Source of the DNA: Helicoverpa zea
Taxonomy: Eukaryota; Arthropoda; Insecta; Lepidoptera; Noctuidae
Assembly (NCBI RefSeq): GCF_022581195.2
Contig: NC_061472.1
Span: 2,046,001-2,110,000, forward strand
DNA length: 64,000 bases
Direction of reading: 5' to 3'
The notes beneath the pieces are model-generated. The model had not been told where the DNA came from. It was given only the letters and a program-made list of their open reading frames with translations, and did not search any database. The position numbers were made by a program, and so were the translations under genes. Position 1 is the stretch's first letter. Every line of letters begins with the position of its first letter. Positions 48,331-59,689 of this stretch are shown one piece after another.

Positions 48331-50660
48331 GCTAGACAAATGACGATTATTGATATTTCACAACTAAATTCAATAGTAACTTACTAGTAAGTCTCATCTC
48401 CGAGAGCTGTGAAGATTGCCAAAATATTTCGAGGTCAGCAGGATCAAGCAGTAACTTTAGGGTCTATACTTACATTTTTATATGTTACTGTTTTCCTATC
48501 AGTATAAAAATATTCTAAACATATTGTCTAACATTATTTCCGCAAACGTTCTCGCAAAGCGCTCGCGGCCACATCCCACATGGCGAAGTCTCCCATGAAA
48601 CATTGAATAATGATTTGAAACAAAATATACAAATACAATTTGTATAAATTGTTGTTATGTGAGTGTTTTAGGGTTAGAAGATGAGGTGGTTCTGTATAAA
48701 AAATATTTGTAATTTGTGTGAATAATTTGCGATTTTAAAAACTTATAAGTAAAAAAAAAAACTAACACCCGAATTGAGAGAGAGACCCATCCTTTTTGGG
48801 GATTCGGTTAAAAATTGCTTTGGATTTCTGTCTTGTTTCTATTAAAAGTGGTATAAAGATTTATTTAAGGTTTTTCAAAATATTCTAGATAGAGCATAGT
48901 CGCAGAAATTATAATTATCAATTAATTGATCATCTTAAATAAAGAAAAAATTCGATAGTTCCAAAAAAAGTTTTTTTTTTTTTTAAATAGCATTCGTTGG
49001 TTGTTTTTCCTAACAACTTTATTCAACTTTTAACCCCACCAAAATAATTGCGGATCTCCAAAAAATCTAAGCCAAACCATCAATGTTTTATTCATTGCGC
49101 ACTCCCAATGGTTATATTGTTAATATTTTTTTGTTTTTAACCGCCCGCGGCGGTCGCGTGGCGACGTGTCTAACAAAATAGCTAAGTTAATGTTTGGAAA
49201 TTAGCGCATTTGAGGGTTGAATGATCTCGGACGTGGGAATTAGTGGCTACTGAGTCTTTTGTTAATTTATTTATTGCGAAACGTGCTTGTAGATGGTTTG
49301 AATGCCTCTTGTTTAAGAAAGGACGCAGTTTTTCTTTGTTTTAATGTTGTTTTAGAAAAGACACGTGGTGAACTGTGACTGAAAAAAAATGGCCACGCAA
49401 ACATATTTATTCGCCAAAAGACTTTGTAGAAATAATAGTAGCACGAAAAATCTCAAATAAAATGGTGTAATAATTTATTGTTAATGTATAGTTAGAGCCA
49501 ATAAGGACTCAAATGTATTGCTGTTACAACAATATTCATCAGCTTTCATGACCATCAATTGTTAAACCAAATCTCACTATTTACCAAACTCAAGAAGCAC
49601 ATAACCCTCTAATGACTGCGACCGGTCCATCAGACCCCTGGACATCAAAACAAACACGGCAGTCACGTGTCCATTCAAACGTTCGACAAATTGCTTTCGA
49701 TATTCGAAATATGTCAATTATAATTAATAGGGAGCGCGATTATTGGTATCGTATTGTTGGTCTCTTGGACCTCAGAAGTGGACCTTGTGAGGGATTTTTT
49801 GAAGAACGCATTGTAGGGTTCGTTGTTATGGGGATTATTTGGTATTTTCGGTAGATTTGCAGTGATTTTAATGATGATATTGTGATCTTAGTTAGGGGTG
49901 GTCGGCCATAATAATGTTTTGTATGAAGCTAGGAATTAGAGATGAATCAAATAAGTTATTGGAAGCTTAATTGTGTGATATTTTTTGTTTTTTTTTTTTT
50001 TTGTAATCAAAGACTGTGTTAAATTATTATTTTTATCTTGTCTCACTCAGTTGCAACTCAAATTCGTAGACTGCAAAATAAAAATTGTATTATTTCTTTG
50101 CTATTTTGTATTAATGTGACGACGGGGATTAAATTCCAATTTTCTTTTGAATTCTCTTTTGTTCACTCATGAATGAATTATTAGAATATTTAACTCATTC
50201 ACGACAAAATGTATCCTCGTTCAAAAATTATTACACTAAACAAAATGAATAATACCCCACTATTACTTCAGTACTCGAAACTCATTGTCACCAAACACTC
50301 AACTCTTATACAGTCAAGACCATGTAGGGTGTCCTCAAAGACAATATTTGTTGAGGACAAGCCCTTCCCTCTTAACGTGAGGACACACGTGGCGAACGTG
50401 GGAACGGTCTTCGAAATACGATAATTTGTGGACAATTTAATTTTGACGTGCGAATGAAGTTGAAGATGTTAAGTTATTATGTTTGTTTTCAATTGAGTGA
50501 TAAGTGTGACGTTTTACACAAAATATTAACCAAAAAAAGTCTTCTCAATGAGATTGCCAATTTTCATGTTTGTTTTTTTTTATATAATGATAACTTCTTT
50601 ATAATTTGATACCAATATAATGAAGTTTCAGGCATATTTAACTACTACTTTAGACTTTAT
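48331..50660. other. Non-coding stretch
   Basis: A weak AACCGACTTC-family remnant lies near 48760-48813. Three CACGTG motifs are present (49362, 49664, 50386). An 80-codon open frame at 49612-49854 is not recognisable. Confidence 0.4.
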
Positions 50661-50860
50661 TAGCCGTCTTCCCGCGGTTTCACCCGCGTCCCGTAGGAGC
50701 TACTGCCCGCACCGGGATAAAATATAGCTTATGTTACTCGCAGATAATATAGCTTTTATAATGGTGAAAGAATATTTAACATCGGTCCAGTAGTTTTTGA
50801 GTTTATCCATTACAACCAAACAAACAAACAAAGTTTTCCTCTTTATAATATTAGTATAGA
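50661..50860 (-). mobile_element. ~200-bp non-autonomous Helitron-like element
   Basis: On the minus strand it starts TCTATACTAATATTATAAAG, continues AAAACTTTGTTTGTTTG and CTACTGGACCGATGTT, and ends GGGTGAAACCGCGGGAAGAC then GGCTAA. A precedes the TC end. The usual terminal CTAG is CTAA here. It belongs with the copy at 55994-56171. Confidence 0.65.
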
Positions 50861-53800
50861 TATACAATACCTAAAAGCCGTTTTGTCGCAAGAACGCTGC
50901 TACGAAAACAACTACTACGGCGTAGCAGCTACGAGCATGATGTAATTTTTTTTTAACTAACTTCAAGTGCTCACACCCAACACTTCCTTGGTAATCTTCA
51001 GGCTAAAATGTCGCAATTATTATATGTACTTTTTAAATGTGTGTAGTATAAAAATCTACTAAGACATACTTATTTTACTTACCAAAACTCTTCAAACAAA
51101 TTACAACAAAAACACATAACCAAGAGAAATTCCTACATTTTTTTTCTTCCACCCAACCCTTTCCGTGCAGCGGTAATTGCGAGCGACAGCGAGTTGTAAA
51201 AATTTACAACTTTTAGCTTCCGTATACAAACGTCTGCGTGTATTGTGATGCTGATGTTGTGTAGATGCTAAATTCTGACAATATCCGGCTGGTTCTCAAA
51301 ATTGTTGAAACACAGTTTTATGAGGCTGTTAAAATTTTGACATTAAATTGTGTATAATGTTGTTACTGAGCGTGAGTCTTGAAAATTTGAGCAAATTAAA
51401 TAAGTAAATAAAATTTGTGTCTCGTTTGATAGAGAATCTAATCCCTAAAGATATTTTAGAACAGCGAAATACTTATACTGAAGATAAGGAAAAACTAATA
51501 GGTTGAAAATTAAAATAATTTTGCAAATTACATAGGCATTTTTGTTGCGTATATGCATTAGAATACTCATGTTAGTTTATTGATCGCACCGCTGAATCTA
51601 TAAAATATATTGTTATTGCTATTTCAAAAGTATTAAGACTCAACCAACATTGAGAAACACAGCGCAATATTAAAACAGTTTAAGCTCACGTTAACGACAT
51701 CGATAAATGCGACTAATGCGGTTTTTAACGAACCCCCGACCCGCGGAGCGATACCGACCAATTTTATAGTTGTGGTATAAAATACCGAAGCGGCGGTTAA
51801 GGGTTAAACATTGTAAAGTTTGTTTGTATTGCGCTTTATTGTTCGAAAATCATTTTTATTTAAAAGATTGAAAAGCATCTATAAAATGCATGTCGTGTAT
51901 GATATATGTAGCTACCTAGACTTTTAAATACGTCGCTGATTATTTTATTAGCTAAAACTATTAAAATGTATATTTTCACAGAACAAGTTTTGAATATATA
52001 GCCAGGTTCTAATTTTAAAGTTTAATTTGTATCTAAACAGGCATGTCTTAAATTGATTAAAATTCCAAATTAATTCAAATATCAGCCCCATGTATGTATT
52101 ACAGTCGATCTTATATAAAGCCTTAAAAAGCTTTAGTAAATAAATAAACCACCATCCACTAAGCATAAAAATCTCAGAATAAATTCTAAGATATCTCTGC
52201 ACTTAACTTTTCAATTGAAATCCAAGCAATCCATTTTAGAAGGAGCAATTTCCATATGGATTCGCTACGGATATGTGTGCCCCTGAAATTGTGTTCCCAA
52301 ACTATTGTTATGTTTACAAAAAGGTCGGTTCTATTATTGTGTATTTGTACACCAAGTTTTCGATGTTTTGAAGCACGATTTTGTGTAACCATCCTAGGAG
52401 GATATGATTTTCTTTTGATAGAATTTTGATAGATGTCGTTTCATTGGATGACTTACGAAAACCCTTTGCTTTAAAAAAAGGCCTGTAGATTCGTTTTCAT
52501 CAGAATCTGACGTGCTAAAATTAAACTTTTTTGATATTCTCTGTATATTTTGGTCAATATTTTCGGAGCATCTATGTGCTGACAAAACTTAGCATTTTCA
52601 TGTTTCTAACCAGAGATTTTATCGCAGTTATATTAATATTATTTAATCCTGACGTTTCGGATCCTTTACAGCATCCGTGGTCACGGGCGATAATACATAA
52701 ATCCTTATCATAGATCATAAATACTCTAACCAGAGAGAGAAAATTTTGTAAATGAACCCGACCTAACCTCAACCTGACCTAAGCCAATACCTGGGAACGA
52801 CGCCACCACTCCAAAACGAGGACTGACGTGGTTACCAGACAGTCTTGAAAGCAAAATAATTTCAACACTACCCCCCAATAACCCTTTGCATGCAACCTCT
52901 TACCCAGAACATAACTTCGCAATATGTCGAATACATGTCCTGTAGGAACCCTTTCGGAAACTAGTCGATAACATAAAACTTTACGATTGACATCCGACGG
53001 GTTAACGTGGTATACACGATTCTATGACCAGATTTACGATCAGTGGCTCTTCACATGCATTTTGATGCAATGAAGTGTTTTAGTGCATGATTTGTATTCA
53101 ATTCATGACTTGTGAGTCATAGAAAATCTATGGGTTTGCTGTTTGTAATAAGATTCTATGAGGGAGTATATTTTCTATTGGAACATGTAGAAACCTTACC
53201 TAAGAGATCAGAAACTAATGCTCGTAGGTATTTTCGAAAATACAAAATTTTCTTTTAGAAAAACTCTTTATTGTTTGCAAATAAAACGCACCTTCTTACT
53301 TGCATAAGACACGTTGCAAAAAAAACTATACCCAAAATAATTTAAAAGCTTTTTTTATAAAATCTATATCCTATTGTAAATATAAATTCTAACCAACCTT
53401 TCTTATACACTTTAATCAGCCAATTCACAACTTTACCACCCTACAAATAAGAGCGTTGCAAACCGCATAAGAAAGTCGGTTTAAAATATAAAGTGGGCGT
53501 CAATATAATAAATTTTAAATCCATTAGGAGTAGTACACATGTTCCTCACTGTTGCGCAGTCCATTTAACTTTACGAGGTTCAAATTCGTTGAACTGCTAC
53601 TGACACGATTTCAAATTACCCCTAGTGTTTTGATAATTGATTTTTGAAAAAATAAAACGCGCGGGCATTTTAGGGTTACAATTGTTTTTATTAAAAATAG
53701 GCTTAGGTAAGTTTTTTGTCTAGTCGTATAAAATAATATGAAAAATAATTGCAGAAAAAAATAAATTCAGTTGTGTTAACTTAACCCTCCGCAAAAAATA

Positions 53801-55290
53801 TAATTGAATAAAAAATATCGGCTAATACACTCAACAAAACCCGTTTATCCATATAAATCCGATAAACGAATTTAACGGTTCCACACTCAATAATTTTGTT
53901 TTTTCCCTTGGGTCACTCCAATTTTGGTAATATCCGCGCGTCAAAACTCGATTTACGTAAAAAATGTTTTCTCTCTCCCCTATATGAAATCATTGGAGAG
54001 TGCTGAGTATTAACGACATTGCTTACCCCTTTTTGGTGTAGGTGCCGTAATATTTTACTCATAAGGTCACCCATTTTAGGGTAATGTACCAATAACTCAA
54101 AGTGTTTCGGAATTATGTTATCAATCGTAGTAAGTAATGCAAAATGTATTTTTGTAAATCTTTTAGCGGTTTCGAAATTACTATGAGAAATAGCACCAGG
54201 TGCGATAGTTTCTTTTTTGTTTCAAAGCCTTGAAATATTACAATCAGATTGGGTTATCATGTCCCAACTGATGAAAGCCAAAATAATCAAATAGCAGCTG
54301 ATATAAAACCAATAACAGAAATGTACCCCTTTTGCTAATAACATCAAAAACCCATATATCTTTTTTAGCCAATTGTCAAATACATGATAAATAGTTTTCT
54401 TCTACTCTTTATTGTGAAGACTGTTTGTGGCGAAATTACGGTTGGATTAATTTCTAAATACTTATGCCTTTCAAATATATCATTAATAAAAGTAATGGCC
54501 ACACCCTTTCGATTTGTTTGGGGGTAAATAGAAATTTCTTTAGAATCGAAGTTTCATTTGTCACTATTATAAGACATAATGGTGTTTTATAATTGTTTTT
54601 TTTTTTGCTGGTTAGAAGAGTTTATTATTGTTACAAAGGCTTGTGTTAAGGGTTTGGAAATGCATTGAATAATATATGAATTTTTCAAAGTTATCTTTAA
54701 TAGATATTTGAAAGGACCGTTTCTACTTCTAATATGACATTATTTTGAAGTATTATGAATATTACACAAACACGAGACTTTCATATTGATCAATATAAAA
54801 GATAACATCAAATTAAATCCAAAATATTTTTGCCATTTTACTAGCAATAAATTTAATTTACTATCGACAGATCTATACACCCACATCGAAACGCTTGTTA
54901 GCGAAAACACATAAATATATCAAACTATGAGTAGCCAAAACAAAATCGAGAGAATTTTCAAAATTTTGACCCTTTGTTAGGGCCCGGAACTAATTCCTAC
55001 GCATTCACACTTGAACCGGACGGGATGTCCTTAAAAATACATTGTCCGTGAATTCTAGGGCCATTGGGACCCGGTCACACCTAATTTTAGTGTTAACAAT
55101 GACATTTTGTTAACGCGGTGAATATCGGTAGTTATTGTTGCCAAAGTAACTTTGTTTTGTTTTTGATAAAAAATGTTTTTTTTTTCACAATATAAATGTT
55201 TAGCTGTAGTAGTAATTAATTGACTATGTAGCTTAAATTAATTAAAATATTTAGCTACTTATTTCACTATCTATTAAAATACTGTATAAT
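50861..55290. other. Non-coding stretch, no gene recognised
   Basis: AT-rich with short CpG-containing patches. An 18-bp palindrome lies at 51193-51210 (GTTGTAAA-AA-TTTACAAC). Nothing else recognisable. Confidence 0.4.
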
Positions 55291-55522
55291 GATAATCATC
55301 ATCATCATCATCATTATCATCATCATCATCTCAGCCATAGGACGTCCACTGCTGAACATAGGCCTCCCCCTTTGATCTCCACAGATACCTGTTGGATGCG
55401 ACCTGCATCCAGCGTCTTCCGGCGACCTTTATAAGGTCGTCTGTCCACCTCGTTGGTGGACGTCCTACGCTGCGCTTGCTAGTCCGTGGCCTCCACTCCA
55501 GCACTTTTAATAATAATGTTAA
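55291..55522 (-). mobile_element. 5'-truncated RTE-type LINE 3' end with GAT-repeat tail
   Basis: On the minus strand, a coding end is followed directly by TGA and a GAT-type trinucleotide tail (plus-strand ATC repeats, 55297-55330). TGTATAATG occurs at 55283-55291 and 55523-55531 and may be the TSD; the 5' junction is unsure. It is a different subfamily from the RTE fragment at 35039. Confidence 0.8.
55331..55504 (-). pseudogene. C-terminal fragment of RTE-type reverse transcriptase
   Basis: The minus strand reads without interruption VLEWRPRTSKRSVGRPPTRW, then TDDLIKVAGRRWMQVASN, RYLWRSKGEAYVQQWTSYG and stop. This is the characteristic last 57 or so residues of a lepidopteran RTE-type ORF. 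All catalytic parts are missing. Confidence 0.88.
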
Positions 55523-55993
55523 TGTATAATGTTATACATAGCTGGCATTTTAAGAACTTTTTTTAGGATTTTTTAAATAAGAGTCAAACTTTTATTTATA
55601 CAACGTAAATTCTATTTCATCCCTTGAAACTACATCATGTAAACGCCTCAATTATGCACCTAAACTATCCAAAAGATTAAATCTTTACACAACATTTGTT
55701 AATTGATGTGGTCACAGTATTATTAAGACATTGTTGCGTCGGCAATCTGGCGACCACGTGTGGTCATTCTGACCGACACGCTCAATATTCGTAATTTGTA
55801 AGCATGTTGCATTTCGAGGGTTAAGGATTTATTTCTCTTTTGGTTATTGTGGATATTTGAATTGTGGTTATATTAGGTGAAGCTATGTTGAAGTCAGTGT
55901 ATAGCTATCATATTGTGCTGTTTTGCTCAGTATATTATGAAAATTGAATCTTCCAATGAGTAACAATCATAAATTAGTTGATTTATTAACTCA
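55523..55993. other. Non-coding stretch
   Basis: No gene recognised. One CACGTG motif lies at 55755-55760. Confidence 0.4.
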
Positions 55994-56171
55994 CTAGACT
56001 TTTCGCCTGTGTCCCGTGCGTACTACAGCCCGGTATCGGGATGAAATATAGCCTGTTACTCGGTCAGACTGAGAGTGTAGTTTTCCAACAGTGAAAGCTT
56101 TTCAGTGGTTTTTGAGCTTTTAGAGTACAAACAAACAAAAAAGTGTTTCCTCTTTATTATATTAGTATAGA
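55994..56171 (-). mobile_element. 178-bp non-autonomous Helitron-like element
   Basis: On the minus strand it starts TCTATACTAATATAATAAAG and ends AGGCGAAAAGTCTAG. The base before TC is A and the one after CTAG is T, fitting Helitron insertion. It shares CTCAAAAACCACTG-type and CCCGATACCGGGCTGTAG-type blocks with the copy at 50661-50860. Confidence 0.7.
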
Positions 56172-58629
56172 TAATATAGACTTCGTATTTTGCCAGAGAT
56201 AATTACTCATCAAATCAATCCTCTTTAACAAAGATAAAATCAATTGAACATAATTATTAAAATATTGCGTGCAGCAGCGAAAGGGTTAGAGTAATTAACA
56301 CTAATTAGCTAATAGTTTTTTTAACCCTAAAATAGCGACGTGTACATGACATTTTTGATCCGATGGGCGTTTTAATTTTTATATCATCTGCTAATCAGTA
56401 TATTAATTTGATGTCACGATGATTTTATCGCGAAAATGGAAACATTTAATGGGTATTTTAATTGAGTCGTTAATTTAAGTAAGTTGTCCTGTTTTAGCGG
56501 TGTCGCTACTGTTTATTAAAATGAAAGGGTTGAATAAGTCAGTTTTATATGATAAACTTTTTAGAGTTATTTAATACTTTAGCGATGCAAAACGGTCCAA
56601 TCATGAGTCTGCATTCAACTTCTAATGAACATGAAACAGTAAAAGTAAACTTTTCTGTGAACTAAAATCATGATCGAAAAAACGTTATAAAAAGAGAACC
56701 CCATGGTTTTTAGATGATATGAAATACTTTTTTTAATCCTTACATTATACTGAATCCAATCGTACATATGAAGTTTCTGTCGACTCTGGGTGTTTTTTTG
56801 GCCATCTCCTTTCGTCTCTGGGATGTATCGTTCATTAACAGATTTAATGATAATTAGTTAAGGACTCATTAGGACTAATTTAAGTATCCATTCTGAGTGT
56901 GGAATACATATACTAAAATGTTTTATCAAAAATAGTTTTCTTCCAAACCTAAACTTGAATTTCTTCTTCTTCCCATACGTTAATATTTTAAAACTTTTTT
57001 AAGAAAATTTTTTTTTTTTCAAAATCCATTATAAGTACCTCCAATAACGATCAATACGAGAATCATCAAAATCCATTATACCAATAGTAAAGATCAATTT
57101 TAGAATTTTAGAATCATTTATTAAAAAACACGACACTTTAAAGCAATCACAAACTATAAACGTCAATCGTCATTGTTACAATGATGTCATCTGTAAAATA
57201 TTACGTTACACTGCCGGACAAAATAATGAGATACGAAAATTATTTTTATTTAATAATTTATACAACTTATCGAGGTAAAGCAAAATTATATAGTTAAGTA
57301 ATTTCTCTCACTATTAATTTAAAACAATATATAGTGATTTGTAAAATATTTATTATATTTATAATAAATAAGAAATCACATACCATCCCATATCCACCAC
57401 CACCACCAGTTTTACCATCACATACCAGTTATACCAGTTAACCTAAAACTGGGCAAAATACAGATTTTTTTTATATTTAAAAGAACCTTAAAGTATTTTC
57501 AAGTACCTACCCCACAGAAATTGAACGTAAATAAGTCATACCTCCGATCGCTTGAACCATTGACAAGAAATTAATGGTTTGTCAAAACATATGATCTGTC
57601 AATGATTGTCGATTTAATGTTATAATAAGACTTATATAATGGTGTGATAATAGTGTTTTGAACATTCTCATAGTAATGTGATTGATTTTGATGTATCTTT
57701 ATTTAGTTACGGTACAATGAATGTGTGTACCTATGGTGTAATACTGTACCTATTACTGTGGACTATGCGGAAGTCATTTGATGTTTTTTTTTTGCCACGT
57801 TGACTCTGCAACCGAATAGATAGACAATCGTTTGTGCAACAGTCGAGATTTAATTTAGGCAAACTTAGTAAGACGTGCTGCTGCAACGGGTGGTGCGAAG
57901 ATTTGAATAAGTAGCTGGCAGGGGGTTCATGTGGGCTACCCAGGAAAGCTATGGTTGGCATTCTGTAGAAGAGAGTGGCCGGCTATTGGCTGCAGTTAGG
58001 TATGTGAATTGTGATGATCAAAACTTTATCTCACCTCTTTGGCTCCTCTTTGACTGTCAATAAAAGTAAAATAATGTTTATTAACTTAAAGTAACTTTAT
58101 ATTATGCTTAAATTGTCGTTAAGCAAGGGCCATGTATTCATTAGGGTAATGGAATTTGACTATATTGATGTAGTTACCCATACTTACCTAAAAAAACAAC
58201 ACAAAAAGACACACATCGCCCAATTAAACAGATAAACAAGATATATTTTATACTTCTCACAATAAAATCGTTCGCCATTATTGCAGTGGAAAATGCGATC
58301 GTAAAACTTTAAGTAGTTCGGACTGAGTCGAAAATATGAACGACCTACAGCTCGTAAAAGTGGGTAAATAATACAAAATACAATAAGTGCCAATATTGAA
58401 GAACGAAAGCCTTCGCTTGCTATTAAGATTAGGATACACTTGGAGGAAAAGAAAAAGAACAAACGCATGTTTTATTTGAATTGTATGTTTTACAATCCGG
58501 ATTATTTTAGTAGTTGATGAAAGCAGCCTATTAGTATCAGCATAACGTTGTAACTCGCGAGATCGTTTTTTTATATTTTATGTACAAACATTATAAAGCT
58601 ATTCTATTGTTTAAATACAGCGAAATGTT
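56172..58629. other. Non-coding stretch
   Basis: No gene recognised. CACTGCCGGACAAAATAATG at 57210-57229 resembles a Tc1/mariner terminus but no partner end was found. Small repeats of ATACCAGTT occur near 57425-57440. Confidence 0.4.
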
Positions 58630-59689
58630 TTAAGAGCGTGTACGTCAACCGCGCGCCATTTGGCCTAAAAAGGTACTTTTCAAACCACTATTTCTCATTA
58701 ACTACTTATCCTATAACTATGTTAATTTATAATAACGCAAGTTAATTTCACTGTCTATATAGTTAATTGAACATAAATTTCAATTTGTGTAGTTTAAATA
58801 CTTAAAACCCCTATAACGCAACAGATGATTTATAAAATTCCCGTTCAGCGTCTATTTCGAAGCTTAAATTTATGTAAAAATAGTGGCAAATCTAATCATA
58901 TTTATTTTTTTACTCATAGATGAAATCCCCATGCCTATAGTTAGTTGAAAACATTTCTTGATTTAGGTCTCTATCTTTCAGAAAAAAATATTTTAACAAT
59001 GTGAAAAATTGTGAATTTCCAATGCTTTTTTTACCTACCTATCTTACTTAAATTATTATAACAATTATTTACTATAGTAATATAACTCTTTTTTTTAAAC
59101 ATAAACTTTACATTATAATTTAATCTCTCGTTTTTATTATTTTATAAATTATTTAAAAACTACTATAAAACGCTGCACGCGAGTCAACTCAAACCAGACC
59201 GCCGCAAGGCTTCACAGAGAGAGGACGTGTCGCTCCGTCACATCGCGTAGGGTGAATAACCTCTGCCGTGGATACCGAGAATAGAGTACATTTCAAGCGC
59301 GACCAACAAATCTTGATACATTACTATTTTATTTAAAGCTCAATTTTGAAGCATATTTTTTTTATCGATTGAGTTGAAATTTTGTTTGAAAGTTCAGTTT
59401 TAATGACAATGTATGATTTTATATCCAATATGGGGGTATACCCAAGATGGAGACAAAAATGTTTTTAATGCATTCCTACGATATGGGTATCAAATGAAAG
59501 GGCTTGATATGAATAACTCAACAAAAAAATGTGTCGCGAGTCTTAATCCAATATGGCGGACGCCTTAGGCTAGATAGGAGCAGAGCTATTTATATGTTCA
59601 TTTTGGATGTACCCTTGACTTTTGATGCCCAATAACTTTTGAAACATATAGGATAGATAACTTAAAACTTTAATTTTATTTATTTGGTA

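Noticed and set aside
49612..49854. 80-codon plus-strand frame in the E-box region
   Set aside because: Unrecognised sequence without splice or homology support; kept as non-coding.
57210..57229. Tc1/mariner-like terminus CACTGCCGGACAAAATAATG
   Set aside because: No inverted partner within several kilobases and no transposase remnant seen.
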